NCBI RefSeq assembly: GCF_047971185.1
Contig: NZ_JBKDZH010000044.1
Location: 46,691-110,690, forward strand
Source: Kluyvera sp047971185
Lineage (GTDB): Bacteria; Pseudomonadota; Gammaproteobacteria; Enterobacterales; Enterobacteriaceae
Direction: 5' to 3'
DNA length: 64,000 nt
Below, in pieces: positions 7,685-14,834 of the stretch. Below the pieces are notes generated by a model. That model was not told the DNA's origin. It did no database searches and saw nothing but the letters and a program-made list of their open reading frames with translations. The stretch's first letter is position 1, and every line of letters begins with the position of its first letter. Both the position numbers and the translations under genes were made by a program.

Positions 7685-9130
7685 ATGACGTCACCCGTGC
7701 AACATCCCATGTATATTGATGGTCAGTTCGTTAGCTGGCAGGGCGAAAGCTGGATTGATGTGATTAACCCCGCGACGGAAGAGTGCCTTTCCCGCATCCC
7801 GGACGGCGATGCCGAGCATGCTAAGCGGGCCATTGATGCCGCCGAACGCGCCCAGCCGGGCTGGGAAGCGCTGCCGGCTATTGAACGCGCCGGATGGTTG
7901 CGCAAAATTGCGGCGGGTATCCGCGCCCGTGCGCCAGAAATCAGCCAACTGATTGTGGCGGAAGGCGGGAAGATCCAGCAGCTGGCGGAGGTGGAGGTCA
8001 ACTTCACCGCCGATTACATCGAGTACATGGCCGAATGGGCGCGTCGCTATGAAGGCGAAATTCTGCAAAGCGACCGTCCGGGTGAAAATATCTTTGTCTT
8101 TAAGCGCGCGCTGGGCGTCACCACCGGCATTCTGCCGTGGAACTTCCCGTTCTTCCTGATTGCCCGTAAGCTCGCACCAGCGCTGATTACCGGCAACACC
8201 ATCGTGATTAAACCAAGCGAATTTACGCCGAATAACGCCATCGCCTTTGCGGAAATCGTTCATCAGATCGGGCTGCCGAAAGGGGTGTTTAACCTGGTGC
8301 TGGGACGCGGCGAGACCGTCGGCCAGGAGCTGGCGGGTAACCCGAAAGTGGCGATGGTCAGCATGACCGGGAGCGTGACGGCGGGTGAGAAAATTATGGC
8401 GGCCGCGGCGAAGAATATCACCAAAGTGTGCCTCGAACTGGGCGGCAAAGCGCCCGCTATCGTGCTGGATGATGCAGACATTGAGCTGGCGGTGAAAGCG
8501 ATTGTCGACTCCCGGGTCATCAACACCGGGCAGGTATGTAACTGCGCCGAGCGCGTGTATGTGCAGAAAGGCATCTACGATCGCTTCGTTAATCAGCTGG
8601 GTGAAGCAATGAAAGCGGTGTCGTTCGGCGACCCGGCGCAGCGCAACGACATTGCCATGGGGCCGCTGATTAATGCCGCCGCGCTGGAGCGCGTCGAGCA
8701 GAAAGTGGCGAAAGCCGTTGAGCAGGGGGCCAGAGTGGCGCTGGGCGGTAAAGCGGTAGAAGGCAGCGGCTATTTCTACCCGCCGACCCTGCTGCTGGAC
8801 GTGCGCCAGGAGATGAGCATCATGCACGAAGAAACCTTCGGCCCGGTGCTGCCGGTGGTGATGTTCGATACCCTCGATGAGGCGCTAAAGATGGCGAACG
8901 ACAGCGACTACGGCCTGACCTCATCGATTTATACCCGTGACCTGAATCTGGCAATGAAGGCCGTTCGCGGGCTGAAGTTTGGCGAAACCTACATCAACCG
9001 CGAGAACTTTGAAGCAATGCAGGGCTTCCATGCGGGCTGGCGTAAGTCGGGCATCGGTGGCGCCGATGGCCGCCACGGGCTGAATGAATATCTGCAGACG
9101 CAGGTGGTCTACCTTCAGTCGCAGGGCTAA
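7685..9130 (+). CDS. aldA: Aldehyde dehydrogenase A (lactaldehyde/glycolaldehyde dehydrogenase)
   Basis: A 481-residue NAD-dependent aldehyde dehydrogenase (E. coli AldA has 479). It oxidises L-lactaldehyde to lactate and glycolaldehyde to glycolate in fucose, rhamnose and glycol catabolism, in the cytosol. The NAD-binding segment is MTGSVTAGEKIM, the general base Glu lies in LELGGKAPAIVLDDAD, and the catalytic Cys in GQVCNCAERVYVQKG, matching the AldA active site. The start follows an ACAGGAGCAGGTC ribosome site. It keeps its E. coli position between ydcF and gapC/cybB, with a hydrolase gene added downstream. Confidence 0.95.
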   Translation: MTSPVQHPMYIDGQFVSWQGESWIDVINPATEECLSRIPDGDAEHAKRAIDAAERAQPGWEALPAIERAGWLRKIAAGIRARAPEISQLIVAEGGKIQQLAEVEVNFTADYIEYMAEWARRYEGEILQSDRPGENIFVFKRALGVTTGILPWNFPFFLIARKLAPALITGNTIVIKPSEFTPNNAIAFAEIVHQIGLPKGVFNLVLGRGETVGQELAGNPKVAMVSMTGSVTAGEKIMAAAAKNITKVCLELGGKAPAIVLDDADIELAVKAIVDSRVINTGQVCNCAERVYVQKGIYDRFVNQLGEAMKAVSFGDPAQRNDIAMGPLINAAALERVEQKVAKAVEQGARVALGGKAVEGSGYFYPPTLLLDVRQEMSIMHEETFGPVLPVVMFDTLDEALKMANDSDYGLTSSIYTRDLNLAMKAVRGLKFGETYINRENFEAMQGFHAGWRKSGIGGADGRHGLNEYLQTQVVYLQSQG

Positions 9131-9144
9131 ACTCACGCACGTTG

Positions 9145-9174
9145 AAAGTGTAACCCGAAGCCGGGTTACACTTT
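9145..9174. terminator. Bidirectional intrinsic terminator between aldA and hydrolase gene
   Basis: A perfect 13-bp stem (AAAGTGTAACCCG / CGGGTTACACTTT) with a 4-base loop. It covers the last codons of the leftward hydrolase gene and follows aldA by 14 bp. A-rich and T-rich ends on both sides fit bidirectional termination. Confidence 0.8.
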
Positions 9175-10092
9175 AGTCGCTATCCAGTTCATCATCAGCT
9201 GCGGCCATACCTCGACCGGTAAACCCAGCGTATCACGAATACCAAATCCGTGCAGCCCCTGCTCAAAAAGATGTATTTCAACCGGCACCCGATGGGCGCG
9301 TAGCGCATTAAACAGCGCCAGGCTGTTTTCCACCTTCACCGCCGGATCGTCCACCGCATGTAAGATAAAGGTCGGCGGGGTATCATCATCTACGCGTTTT
9401 TCCAGCGAATAATGGGCGCGCCGTTCAGCGTCTGGCGCGTCGCCGATGAGTTCGTGGCGGGAGCCGGGGTGGCCAAATTCGCTGTCCATGCTGATAACCG
9501 GGTATACCAGCGCCATAAAGTCAGGCCGAGCGGAGAGCTCATCCACCGCGTCCAGCGGTGAACTGGCCGGTTCCGCGAAACGGGTACCGAGGCTTGCCGC
9601 TACGTGCCCACCGGAGGAAAAACCCAGCACGCCCAGTTTATCGGGCTGTAGCCCCCACTGCGCCGCCTGACTGCGGATAGTCCGCATTGCGCGCTGCACG
9701 TCCGCTAGCGGCGCGTTAGCGCCCTCAACATGGCCATCGCCGGGCAGCCGGTAGGTCATCACAAACAGCGTGTAGCCGCGTGCGGTAAAATCCGGCGCCA
9801 GCGCGGTGCCTTCTTTATCCAGCACCACCCGTTTATAGGAGCCGCCGGGCGTGACCAGAATACCGACCCCGTTGGGCCGCTCAGGCTGATAGACGGTTAC
9901 CTGCGGTGCGCGAATGCCGGTCACCGCGCGATCCCACGCGCTGTTGCCGGTATGGTCGCTCTCCAGCGTTAATGTCACGCGGCTGGGCTGCGCGCCCGGC
10001 GCATCTCCGTTAGGCCAGAGGAAAAAGGTGGTGGCGGTGCGCGCGGCTTTCTCCATCCGCGCCAGCAGTTCGTCCTTTTGCGTTGTGTACAT
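9166..10092 (-). CDS. Alpha/beta hydrolase, BD-FAE/esterase-like
   Basis: A 308-residue alpha/beta hydrolase of the carboxylesterase/acetyl-xylan esterase-like (BD-FAE, DLH-related) class. The nucleophile elbow is GVLGFSSGGHVAASLG (GFSSG, Ser near residue 160), an oxyanion-type loop is LVTPGGSYKRV, the acid is probably in HAVDDPAVKV, and the catalytic His in EQGLHGFGI. No signal peptide is seen, so it is cytosolic. The start at 10092 (MYTTQKDE) has a GAGG site 5 bp upstream; the longer reading from 10260 runs through promoter sequence. It lies downstream of gapC on the same strand, 199 bp away. Its substrate is unknown; sugar-ester deacetylation is the best guess. Confidence 0.82.
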   Translation of the reverse strand: MYTTQKDELLARMEKAARTATTFFLWPNGDAPGAQPSRVTLTLESDHTGNSAWDRAVTGIRAPQVTVYQPERPNGVGILVTPGGSYKRVVLDKEGTALAPDFTARGYTLFVMTYRLPGDGHVEGANAPLADVQRAMRTIRSQAAQWGLQPDKLGVLGFSSGGHVAASLGTRFAEPASSPLDAVDELSARPDFMALVYPVISMDSEFGHPGSRHELIGDAPDAERRAHYSLEKRVDDDTPPTFILHAVDDPAVKVENSLALFNALRAHRVPVEIHLFEQGLHGFGIRDTLGLPVEVWPQLMMNWIATKV

Positions 10093-10263
10093 TTCATCCT
10101 CGTTGAATGGCATTCTGTGCGACATCGTTGACGCACAGACGTTTTGCGGGGCCAGTGGGGGGGTAACAGTAGATCGTTTAGGGGGCAGTTGTATTGTGCA
10201 ATCTGTAGCATTGCCGATCAAAATGCGCATAAATCCAATATGGACCACCGCTTGTGGCAAGAC

Positions 10264-10283
10264 GGCGGGCGAAACCGCCCGCC
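10264..10283 (-). terminator. GC stem-loop downstream of gapC
   Basis: An 8-bp stem GGCGGGCG / CGCCCGCC with a 4-base loop, 9 bp past the gapC stop on the minus strand. The following sequence has only a short T-rich stretch, so termination is probably partial. Confidence 0.5.
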
Positions 10284-10291
10284 GGAGAGCA

Positions 10292-11293
10292 TTACATTCT
10301 GGCGAATTTTTCCAGCACGCGAATCAACTGGGTGACAAAGCCGTACTCGTTATCGTACCAGGAAACGGTCTTCACCAGCTGTAGACCACCGGCTTCGGTG
10401 ACCTCCGTCTGGGTGGCGTCGAACACCGAACCGAAATGGGTACCGATAATATCGGACGAGACAATCTCTTCCTCGGTATAGCCAAAGGATTCGTTGTTTT
10501 CGGCGGCATTCTTCATGACCTGATTGACTTCCTCGGCGGTGACTTTCTTACCAAGGATGGAGACCAGTTCGGTCACCGAGCCGGTTTTAGTCGGCACGCG
10601 CTGGGCATGGCCTTTGAGCTTGCCGCTTAGCGCGGGGATGACCAGACCAATCGCTTTTGCCGCGCCGGTGGTATGCGGAATGATGTTTTCAGCCGCCGCG
10701 CGCGAGGCGCGCAGATCTTTCCCGCGTGGGCCATCAACCAGCGACTGGGTGCCGGTGTAGGCGTGGATGGTGGTCATGGTACCCACTTCAATGCCGAACG
10801 CGTCGTTGAGCGCTTTGGCCATCGGTGCCAGGCAGTTGGTGGTACAAGAGGCCACGGAGATAATCTTGTCGCTGGCATTCAGCGTATCGTCGTTGACGTT
10901 AAACACCAGCGTTTTCATCTCGCCGGCAGGCGCGGAGACCAGCACTTTTTTCGCCCCGGCATCCAGGTGGGCCTGCGATTTTTCCGTCGAGGTGTAGAAG
11001 CCGGTGCATTCCACAATCAGTTCAGCGCCCTGAGCGGTCCATGGGATGTTCTTCGCGTCTTTCTCGGCGTAAACGGTGATCGTTTTGCCATTAACAATCA
11101 GCGCGTTATCGGTGAAATCAACGCTCCACGGGAAGGGGCCGTAGTTAGAGTCATGCTTTAAAAGATAAGCCAACACTTTGGGCGAGGTCAGGTCGTTAAT
11201 CGCGACAACTTCATGACTGCTGGATACTTCCAGTAACCGGCGCAAAACCAGTCGGCCGATACGCCCAAACCCGTTAATGCCAATTTTACTCAT
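10292..11293 (-). CDS. gapC: Glyceraldehyde-3-phosphate dehydrogenase GapC
   Basis: A full-length 333-residue GAPDH converting glyceraldehyde-3-phosphate, NAD and phosphate to 1,3-bisphosphoglycerate. The N-terminal Rossmann motif is IGINGFGRIGRLVLRRLLE; the catalytic Cys lies in ASCTTNCLAPMAK with its His partner in TTIHAYTGTQ. The C-terminus SWYDNEYGF is canonical. Its position between aldA and cybB marks it as gapC and not the main gapA. In E. coli K-12 gapC is a frameshifted pseudogene; here the frame is open and no active-site residue is missing. A GGAGAG site precedes the start. Confidence 0.93.
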   Translation of the reverse strand: MSKIGINGFGRIGRLVLRRLLEVSSSHEVVAINDLTSPKVLAYLLKHDSNYGPFPWSVDFTDNALIVNGKTITVYAEKDAKNIPWTAQGAELIVECTGFYTSTEKSQAHLDAGAKKVLVSAPAGEMKTLVFNVNDDTLNASDKIISVASCTTNCLAPMAKALNDAFGIEVGTMTTIHAYTGTQSLVDGPRGKDLRASRAAAENIIPHTTGAAKAIGLVIPALSGKLKGHAQRVPTKTGSVTELVSILGKKVTAEEVNQVMKNAAENNESFGYTEEEIVSSDIIGTHFGSVFDATQTEVTEAGGLQLVKTVSWYDNEYGFVTQLIRVLEKFARM

Positions 11294-11518
11294 GGTGCTC
11301 TCCTGTCAGTGATGGGGGTTAGCCCAATACGCGTATTTAAACCTGCTAATAGATAAGTGTGGATTATAGGTTTCACCTGTCCAGGCTTAGTTCAGCCAAC
11401 GGTGAAGGGCAATGTCATTTTGATAAAATAATTTGTATCGATATGAAAAAGTTAATGAATTTTTAATGAAAGGCGGCTATTTTGCTTTTTTATGTTATTT
11501 TTCAGAGTGCATACGGCG
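11294..11518. promoter_or_regulatory. Divergent gapC-cybB intergenic region
   Basis: A 225-bp gap with AT-rich promoter-like sequence between divergent gapC and cybB. No palindromic operator or small ORF stands out. Confidence 0.4.
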
Positions 11519-12046
11519 ATGAACGACAAATATTCCCGCTTACAAATGACGATCCACTGGTTGGTTTTTTTGCTGGTGGTGGTGGCCTACGCGGCGATGG
11601 AACTGCGCGGATTCTTCCCGCGTAGCGACCGACCGCTGATTAATATGGTGCATGTTTCCTGCGGTATCAGCATTCTGGTGCTGATGGTGGCGCGCCTGCT
11701 GATTCGCCTGAAGCGCCCGGCACCGCCGATTGTGCCAAAGCCAAAGCCGATGATGACCGGGCTGGCGCACCTGGGGCACCTGGCCATTTACCTGCTGTTT
11801 ATCGCCTTACCGCTGATAGGCCTGGTGATGATGTACAACCGCGGTAACCCGTGGCTGGCATTTGGTCTGGTGATGCCGCACGCCGCCGAGGCCAATTTCG
11901 ACCTGGTGGATACGCTCAAGCAGTACCATGTCTTCCTCGCCAACCTGGGTTACTGGCTGATTGGCCTGCATGCCCTTGCCGCGCTGGCGCACCATTATAT
12001 CTGGAAGGACAACACGCTGCTGCGGATGATGCCGCGTAAGCGTTAA
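11519..12046 (+). CDS. cybB: Cytochrome b561, superoxide:quinone oxidoreductase
   Basis: A 175-residue, four-TM dihaem cytochrome b561 of the inner membrane (E. coli CybB has 176), reported to oxidise superoxide and pass electrons to ubiquinone. Start MNDKYSRLQMTIHWLVF matches the family; haem-ligand histidines are visible in TIHW, in MVHVSCGIS, and near the C-terminus in IGLHALAALAHHYIW, followed by LLRMMPRKR. The ORF extends to 11492 but the extra residues have no family counterpart. It keeps the gapC-cybB order of E. coli and is followed 76 bp later by leuE. Confidence 0.94.
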   Translation: MNDKYSRLQMTIHWLVFLLVVVAYAAMELRGFFPRSDRPLINMVHVSCGISILVLMVARLLIRLKRPAPPIVPKPKPMMTGLAHLGHLAIYLLFIALPLIGLVMMYNRGNPWLAFGLVMPHAAEANFDLVDTLKQYHVFLANLGYWLIGLHALAALAHHYIWKDNTLLRMMPRKR

Positions 12047-12121
12047 CAAGGCTTTTAACTCCCTGGGCTTCGCGTTACCATACGCCATCATTTTTGTTGC
12101 GTTGGTGTAGGAGAGAACAGG

Positions 12122-12760
12122 GTGTTCGCAGATTTTGGCGTGCTGAATTACTGGACGTATTTACTCGGGGCGATCTTTATTATTCTGGTGCCGGGGCCAA
12201 ATACGTTTTTCGTGCTGAAAACCGGCGTTGCGCACGGTATCCGTAAAGGATATATGGCGGCGCTGGCGGTCTTTATCGGCGATGCCGTGCTGATGTTCCT
12301 CTCGTTTGCCGGCGTTGCCACGCTGATTAAAACCACGCCGGTGCTGTTTAACATCGTACGTTATCTCGGCGCGATATATCTGCTGTATCTCGGTGGTAAG
12401 ATGCTCTACAGCACGCTCAAACGTAAAGCGGTAGGGCAGGAAGAAGAGGCCGAGCCGGGCCATGCCATTTTCAAACGTGCGCTGACCTTAAGCCTGACCA
12501 ATCCGAAGGCGATTCTATTCTATGTTTCGTTTTTTGTGCAGTTTATTGACGTGCACGCCAAAACGCCGGGTCTGGCGTTCTTTATTCTCGCGCTGACGCT
12601 GGAACTGGTGAGCTTTACCTATCTGAGCTTCTTGATCGTTTCCGGTTCGCTGGTTACCCGCTATGTTAAAACCCGTAAGAAGCTGGCGAAGATTGGCAAT
12701 AGCCTGATTGGCCTGGTGTTTGTCGGTTTTGCTGCCCGTCTGGCGACGTTGCAGTCCTGA
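12122..12760 (+). CDS. leuE: LeuE leucine exporter (RhtB/LysE family), GTG start
   Basis: A 212-residue, six-TM amino-acid exporter equal in length to E. coli LeuE. The N-terminus MFADFGVLNYWTYLLGAIF and the RhtB motif VPGPNTFFVLKTG identify it; GVATLIKTTPVLFNIVRYLGA also matches LeuE. It exports leucine and some other hydrophobic amino acids. Translation starts at GTG 12122 behind AGGAGAG. In E. coli leuE lies elsewhere (near yeaR/yeaS), so its place between cybB and the hok remnant is a local rearrangement. Confidence 0.9.
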   Translation: MFADFGVLNYWTYLLGAIFIILVPGPNTFFVLKTGVAHGIRKGYMAALAVFIGDAVLMFLSFAGVATLIKTTPVLFNIVRYLGAIYLLYLGGKMLYSTLKRKAVGQEEEAEPGHAIFKRALTLSLTNPKAILFYVSFFVQFIDVHAKTPGLAFFILALTLELVSFTYLSFLIVSGSLVTRYVKTRKKLAKIGNSLIGLVFVGFAARLATLQS

Positions 12761-12768
12761 GCTATCGA

Positions 12769-12798
12769 TGCCGGACCAGGCGTAGTCGCCGTCCGGCA
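12769..12798. repeat. REP element downstream of leuE
   Basis: TGCCGGAC / GTCCGGCA arms (8 bp) around a 14-base loop, the classic enterobacterial REP form (GCCGGAC...GTCCGGC). It sits 9 bp after the leuE stop. Confidence 0.7.
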
Positions 12799-13022
12799 AT
12801 CCCATCCCGCTCCCCGCAATAATTCAAAGCCGTTATAGATGTGCCTGATAGGGCACTCAAAGCTAATAGATAAAGTGATTCATAGAGTTAGCGGCAGGGT
12901 GTACTATCTTAGCGGGTGCTTGAGGCTATCTGTCTCAGGCATTAGCCAAACGGCAGATAGAGAAAAGCCCCGGAAACATTGAGCGTCTTGCAGGACGCTC
13001 AACATCAACCGAGGCCACATCT

Positions 13023-13142
13023 ATGCGTTACAACATCAGAGTAGCCTCTTGCGGACCTTCGGGTCAAGGAGAAGCAGGCTATGAAGCAGCCAAAGGCGAT
13101 GATTGTCGCCCTGATCGTCATCTGTATTACCGCCACTCTTGA
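13023..13142 (+). pseudogene. mok-like overlapping reading frame of decayed hok locus
   Basis: A 39-codon ORF starting MRYNIRVASCG that overlaps the hok remnant in another frame, as mok does in hok/sok systems, where mok translation is coupled to hok. Upstream sequence (about 12905-13000) holds CTATCTG / CAGATAG inverted arms and the AAGCCCCGGAAAC block typical of hok leader/Sok target regions. Confidence 0.45.
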
Positions 13143-13170
13143 TGGTGTCTGTCATCCTCATCGCACCTAA
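13081..13170 (+). pseudogene. Truncated hok-family type I toxin at the hokB position
   Basis: A 29-codon ORF starting MKQPKAMIVALIVICITA, the membrane-spanning N-terminus of Hok/RelF toxins (about 50 residues when intact). After residue 19 the match stops and the frame ends within ten unrelated codons; the usual C-terminal part with the LVTRKDLCEVR-type segment is missing in all frames. An AAGGAG site lies upstream. The place between cybB and trg is that of hokB/mokB in E. coli K-12, so this looks like an ancestral hokB locus that lost its 3' half. It is unlikely to be toxic. Confidence 0.65.
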
Positions 13171-13245
13171 TTCGCTTCTCTACACGCTTCCCTGTAATTC
13201 TTTTGGCAGAAATTGCGCAATCATTTTACAATTTTATAAAATTAC

Positions 13246-13267
13246 TGATAGTATACCCCCCTATATT
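13246..13267. promoter_or_regulatory. FrmR operator (CsoR/RcnR-type, C6 tract)
   Basis: The sequence ATAGTATACCCCCCTATAT carries a six-base C tract flanked by AT-rich inverted pieces, the operator type recognised by FrmR/RcnR/CsoR tetramers. It lies 13 bp upstream of the frmR ATG and overlaps the expected promoter, so FrmR bound here would shut off frmRA until formaldehyde modifies the repressor. Confidence 0.75.
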
Positions 13268-13279
13268 ACCGGAGGGCCT

Positions 13280-13555
13280 ATGCCGCATTCACCTGAAGAT
13301 AAAAAACGCGCATTAACCCGGGTTCGCCGCATTAAAGGGCAGGTTGAGGCGCTGGAGCGCGCGCTGGAGTCCGGCGACTCGTGCCTCACTATCCTGCAAC
13401 AGATTGCCTCCATTCGCGGGGCCGCCAACGGCCTGATGGGCGAAATGGTCGAAATGCATCTCAAAGACGAACTGGTGAGCGGAGAGACCACGCCGGATCA
13501 GCGTGCGCTTCGCATGACGGAAGTCGGTCATCTGCTACGATCCTATTTAAAATAA
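13280..13555 (+). CDS. frmR: FrmR, formaldehyde-responsive repressor
   Basis: A 91-residue all-helical CsoR/RcnR-family repressor. Starting at 13280 behind GGAGG, it begins MPHSPEDKKRALTRVRR; the residues that FrmR uses to sense formaldehyde, the N-terminal Pro2 and Cys35 (in SGDSCLTILQQ), are both present. It represses the frmRA operon and releases the operator when formaldehyde cross-links Pro2 to Cys35. It is followed 23 bp later by frmA. Earlier in-frame starts (from 13139) would read through the operator and are rejected. Confidence 0.93.
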   Translation: MPHSPEDKKRALTRVRRIKGQVEALERALESGDSCLTILQQIASIRGAANGLMGEMVEMHLKDELVSGETTPDQRALRMTEVGHLLRSYLK

Positions 13556-13578
13556 TCATCACAACGGAAGAGACAGCT

Positions 13579-14697
13579 ATGAAATCACGTGCTGCAGTTG
13601 CGTTTGGCCCAGGTCAGCCGCTGAAAATTGTTGAAATTGACGTCGCGCCGCCGAAAAAAGGGGAAGTGCTGGTCAAAATCACCCACACCGGCGTCTGCCA
13701 TACCGATGCGTTTACGCTGTCCGGTGATGACCCGGAAGGCGTTTTCCCGGCGGTGCTGGGCCATGAGGGCGGTGGCGTAGTGGTTGAAGTGGGTGAAGGT
13801 GTGACCAGCCTGAAGCCTGGCGACCACGTTATTCCGCTGTACACCGCCGAATGCGGCGAGTGTAAGTTCTGTAAATCCGGTAAAACCAACCTCTGTCAGG
13901 CCGTTCGCGCCACCCAGGGCAAAGGTCTGATGCCGGATGGCACGACGCGCTTCTCCTATAACGGCGAGCCGATTTACCACTATATGGGCACCAGCACCTT
14001 CAGCGAATACACCGTCGTCGCCGAAATTTCACTGGCGAAAGTGAACCCGCAGGCGCCGCTGGACAAAGTCTGTCTGTTGGGCTGCGGCGTGACCACCGGT
14101 ATTGGCGCGGTGCACAACACGGCGAAGGTAAAAGAAGGCGATACCGTAGCGGTCTTTGGCCTTGGCGGTATTGGCCTGGCGGTGATCCAGGGGGCGGTAC
14201 AGGCGAAGGCGGGGCGTATTCTGGCGGTGGATACTAACCCGGAAAAATTCACTCTGGCGGCAGAAATGGGTGCCACCGACTTTATCAACCCGAAGGACTA
14301 CGATAAGCCGATTCAGGACGTGATCGTCGAACTGACCGACGGCGGCGTGGACTTCAGCTTCGAGTGTATCGGTAACGTTAACGTGATGCGTTCCGCGCTC
14401 GAATGCTGCCATAAAGGCTGGGGCGAAAGCATCATCATCGGCGTGGCCGGTGCGGGCCAGGAAATCAAAACCCGTCCGTTCCAGCTGGTGACCGGCCGCG
14501 TATGGCGCGGTTCTGCGTTCGGCGGCGTCAAGGGCCGTACTCAACTTCCGGGCATGGTAGAAGACGCAATGGCGGGCAAAATTCAGCTCGATCCGTTTAT
14601 CACCCACCGCCTGCCGCTGGGTCAGATCAATGAAGCGTTCGATCTGATGCATGAAGGCAAATCTATCCGTACCGTGATTCATTTCGGCGATAAATAA
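13579..14697 (+). CDS. frmA: S-(hydroxymethyl)glutathione dehydrogenase (class III ADH)
   Basis: A 372-residue zinc- and NAD-dependent dehydrogenase that oxidises S-hydroxymethylglutathione (formaldehyde plus glutathione) to S-formylglutathione and also reduces S-nitrosoglutathione. The start MKSRAAVAFGPGQPL fits the family. Catalytic zinc ligands lie in GVCHTDAFT and GHEGGGVV, structural zinc ligands in CGECKFCKSGKTNLC, and the Rossmann motif in VFGLGGIGLAVIQGA. The E. coli operon is frmRAB; here no S-formylglutathione hydrolase frmB follows, and the next gene is trg. The hydrolysis step must then be supplied from elsewhere (for example a yeiG homologue). Confidence 0.95.
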   Translation: MKSRAAVAFGPGQPLKIVEIDVAPPKKGEVLVKITHTGVCHTDAFTLSGDDPEGVFPAVLGHEGGGVVVEVGEGVTSLKPGDHVIPLYTAECGECKFCKSGKTNLCQAVRATQGKGLMPDGTTRFSYNGEPIYHYMGTSTFSEYTVVAEISLAKVNPQAPLDKVCLLGCGVTTGIGAVHNTAKVKEGDTVAVFGLGGIGLAVIQGAVQAKAGRILAVDTNPEKFTLAAEMGATDFINPKDYDKPIQDVIVELTDGGVDFSFECIGNVNVMRSALECCHKGWGESIIIGVAGAGQEIKTRPFQLVTGRVWRGSAFGGVKGRTQLPGMVEDAMAGKIQLDPFITHRLPLGQINEAFDLMHEGKSIRTVIHFGDK

Positions 14698-14705
14698 CGC
14701 CACCT

Positions 14706-14729
14706 ACCAGCGGGAGCTTTCCCGCTGGT
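14706..14729 (+). terminator. Intrinsic terminator of frmRA
   Basis: A 10-bp stem ACCAGCGGGA / TCCCGCTGGT with a 4-base loop, then TTCATT, 9 bp after the frmA stop. Confidence 0.75.
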
Positions 14730-14834
14730 TTCATTAAGTGTGACCCGTCCTACGTTTCGCGCCTTTCCTGATAAAAAATTAACGGAAATTGCCGATGACT
14801 CTGGTACTTACCTCAAGTACAAGAGAGTTAACTC

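Noticed and set aside
7691..8827. Long leftward open frame of 378 codons inside aldA
   Set aside because: It is the antisense shadow of aldA; no domain is recognisable, and aldA is certain.
13081..13170. Functional Hok toxin
   Set aside because: Only the first 19 residues match; the C-terminal half of Hok is missing in every frame.
14029..14703. Leftward 224-codon open frame
   Set aside because: Antisense shadow of frmA; it reads through the frmA terminator.
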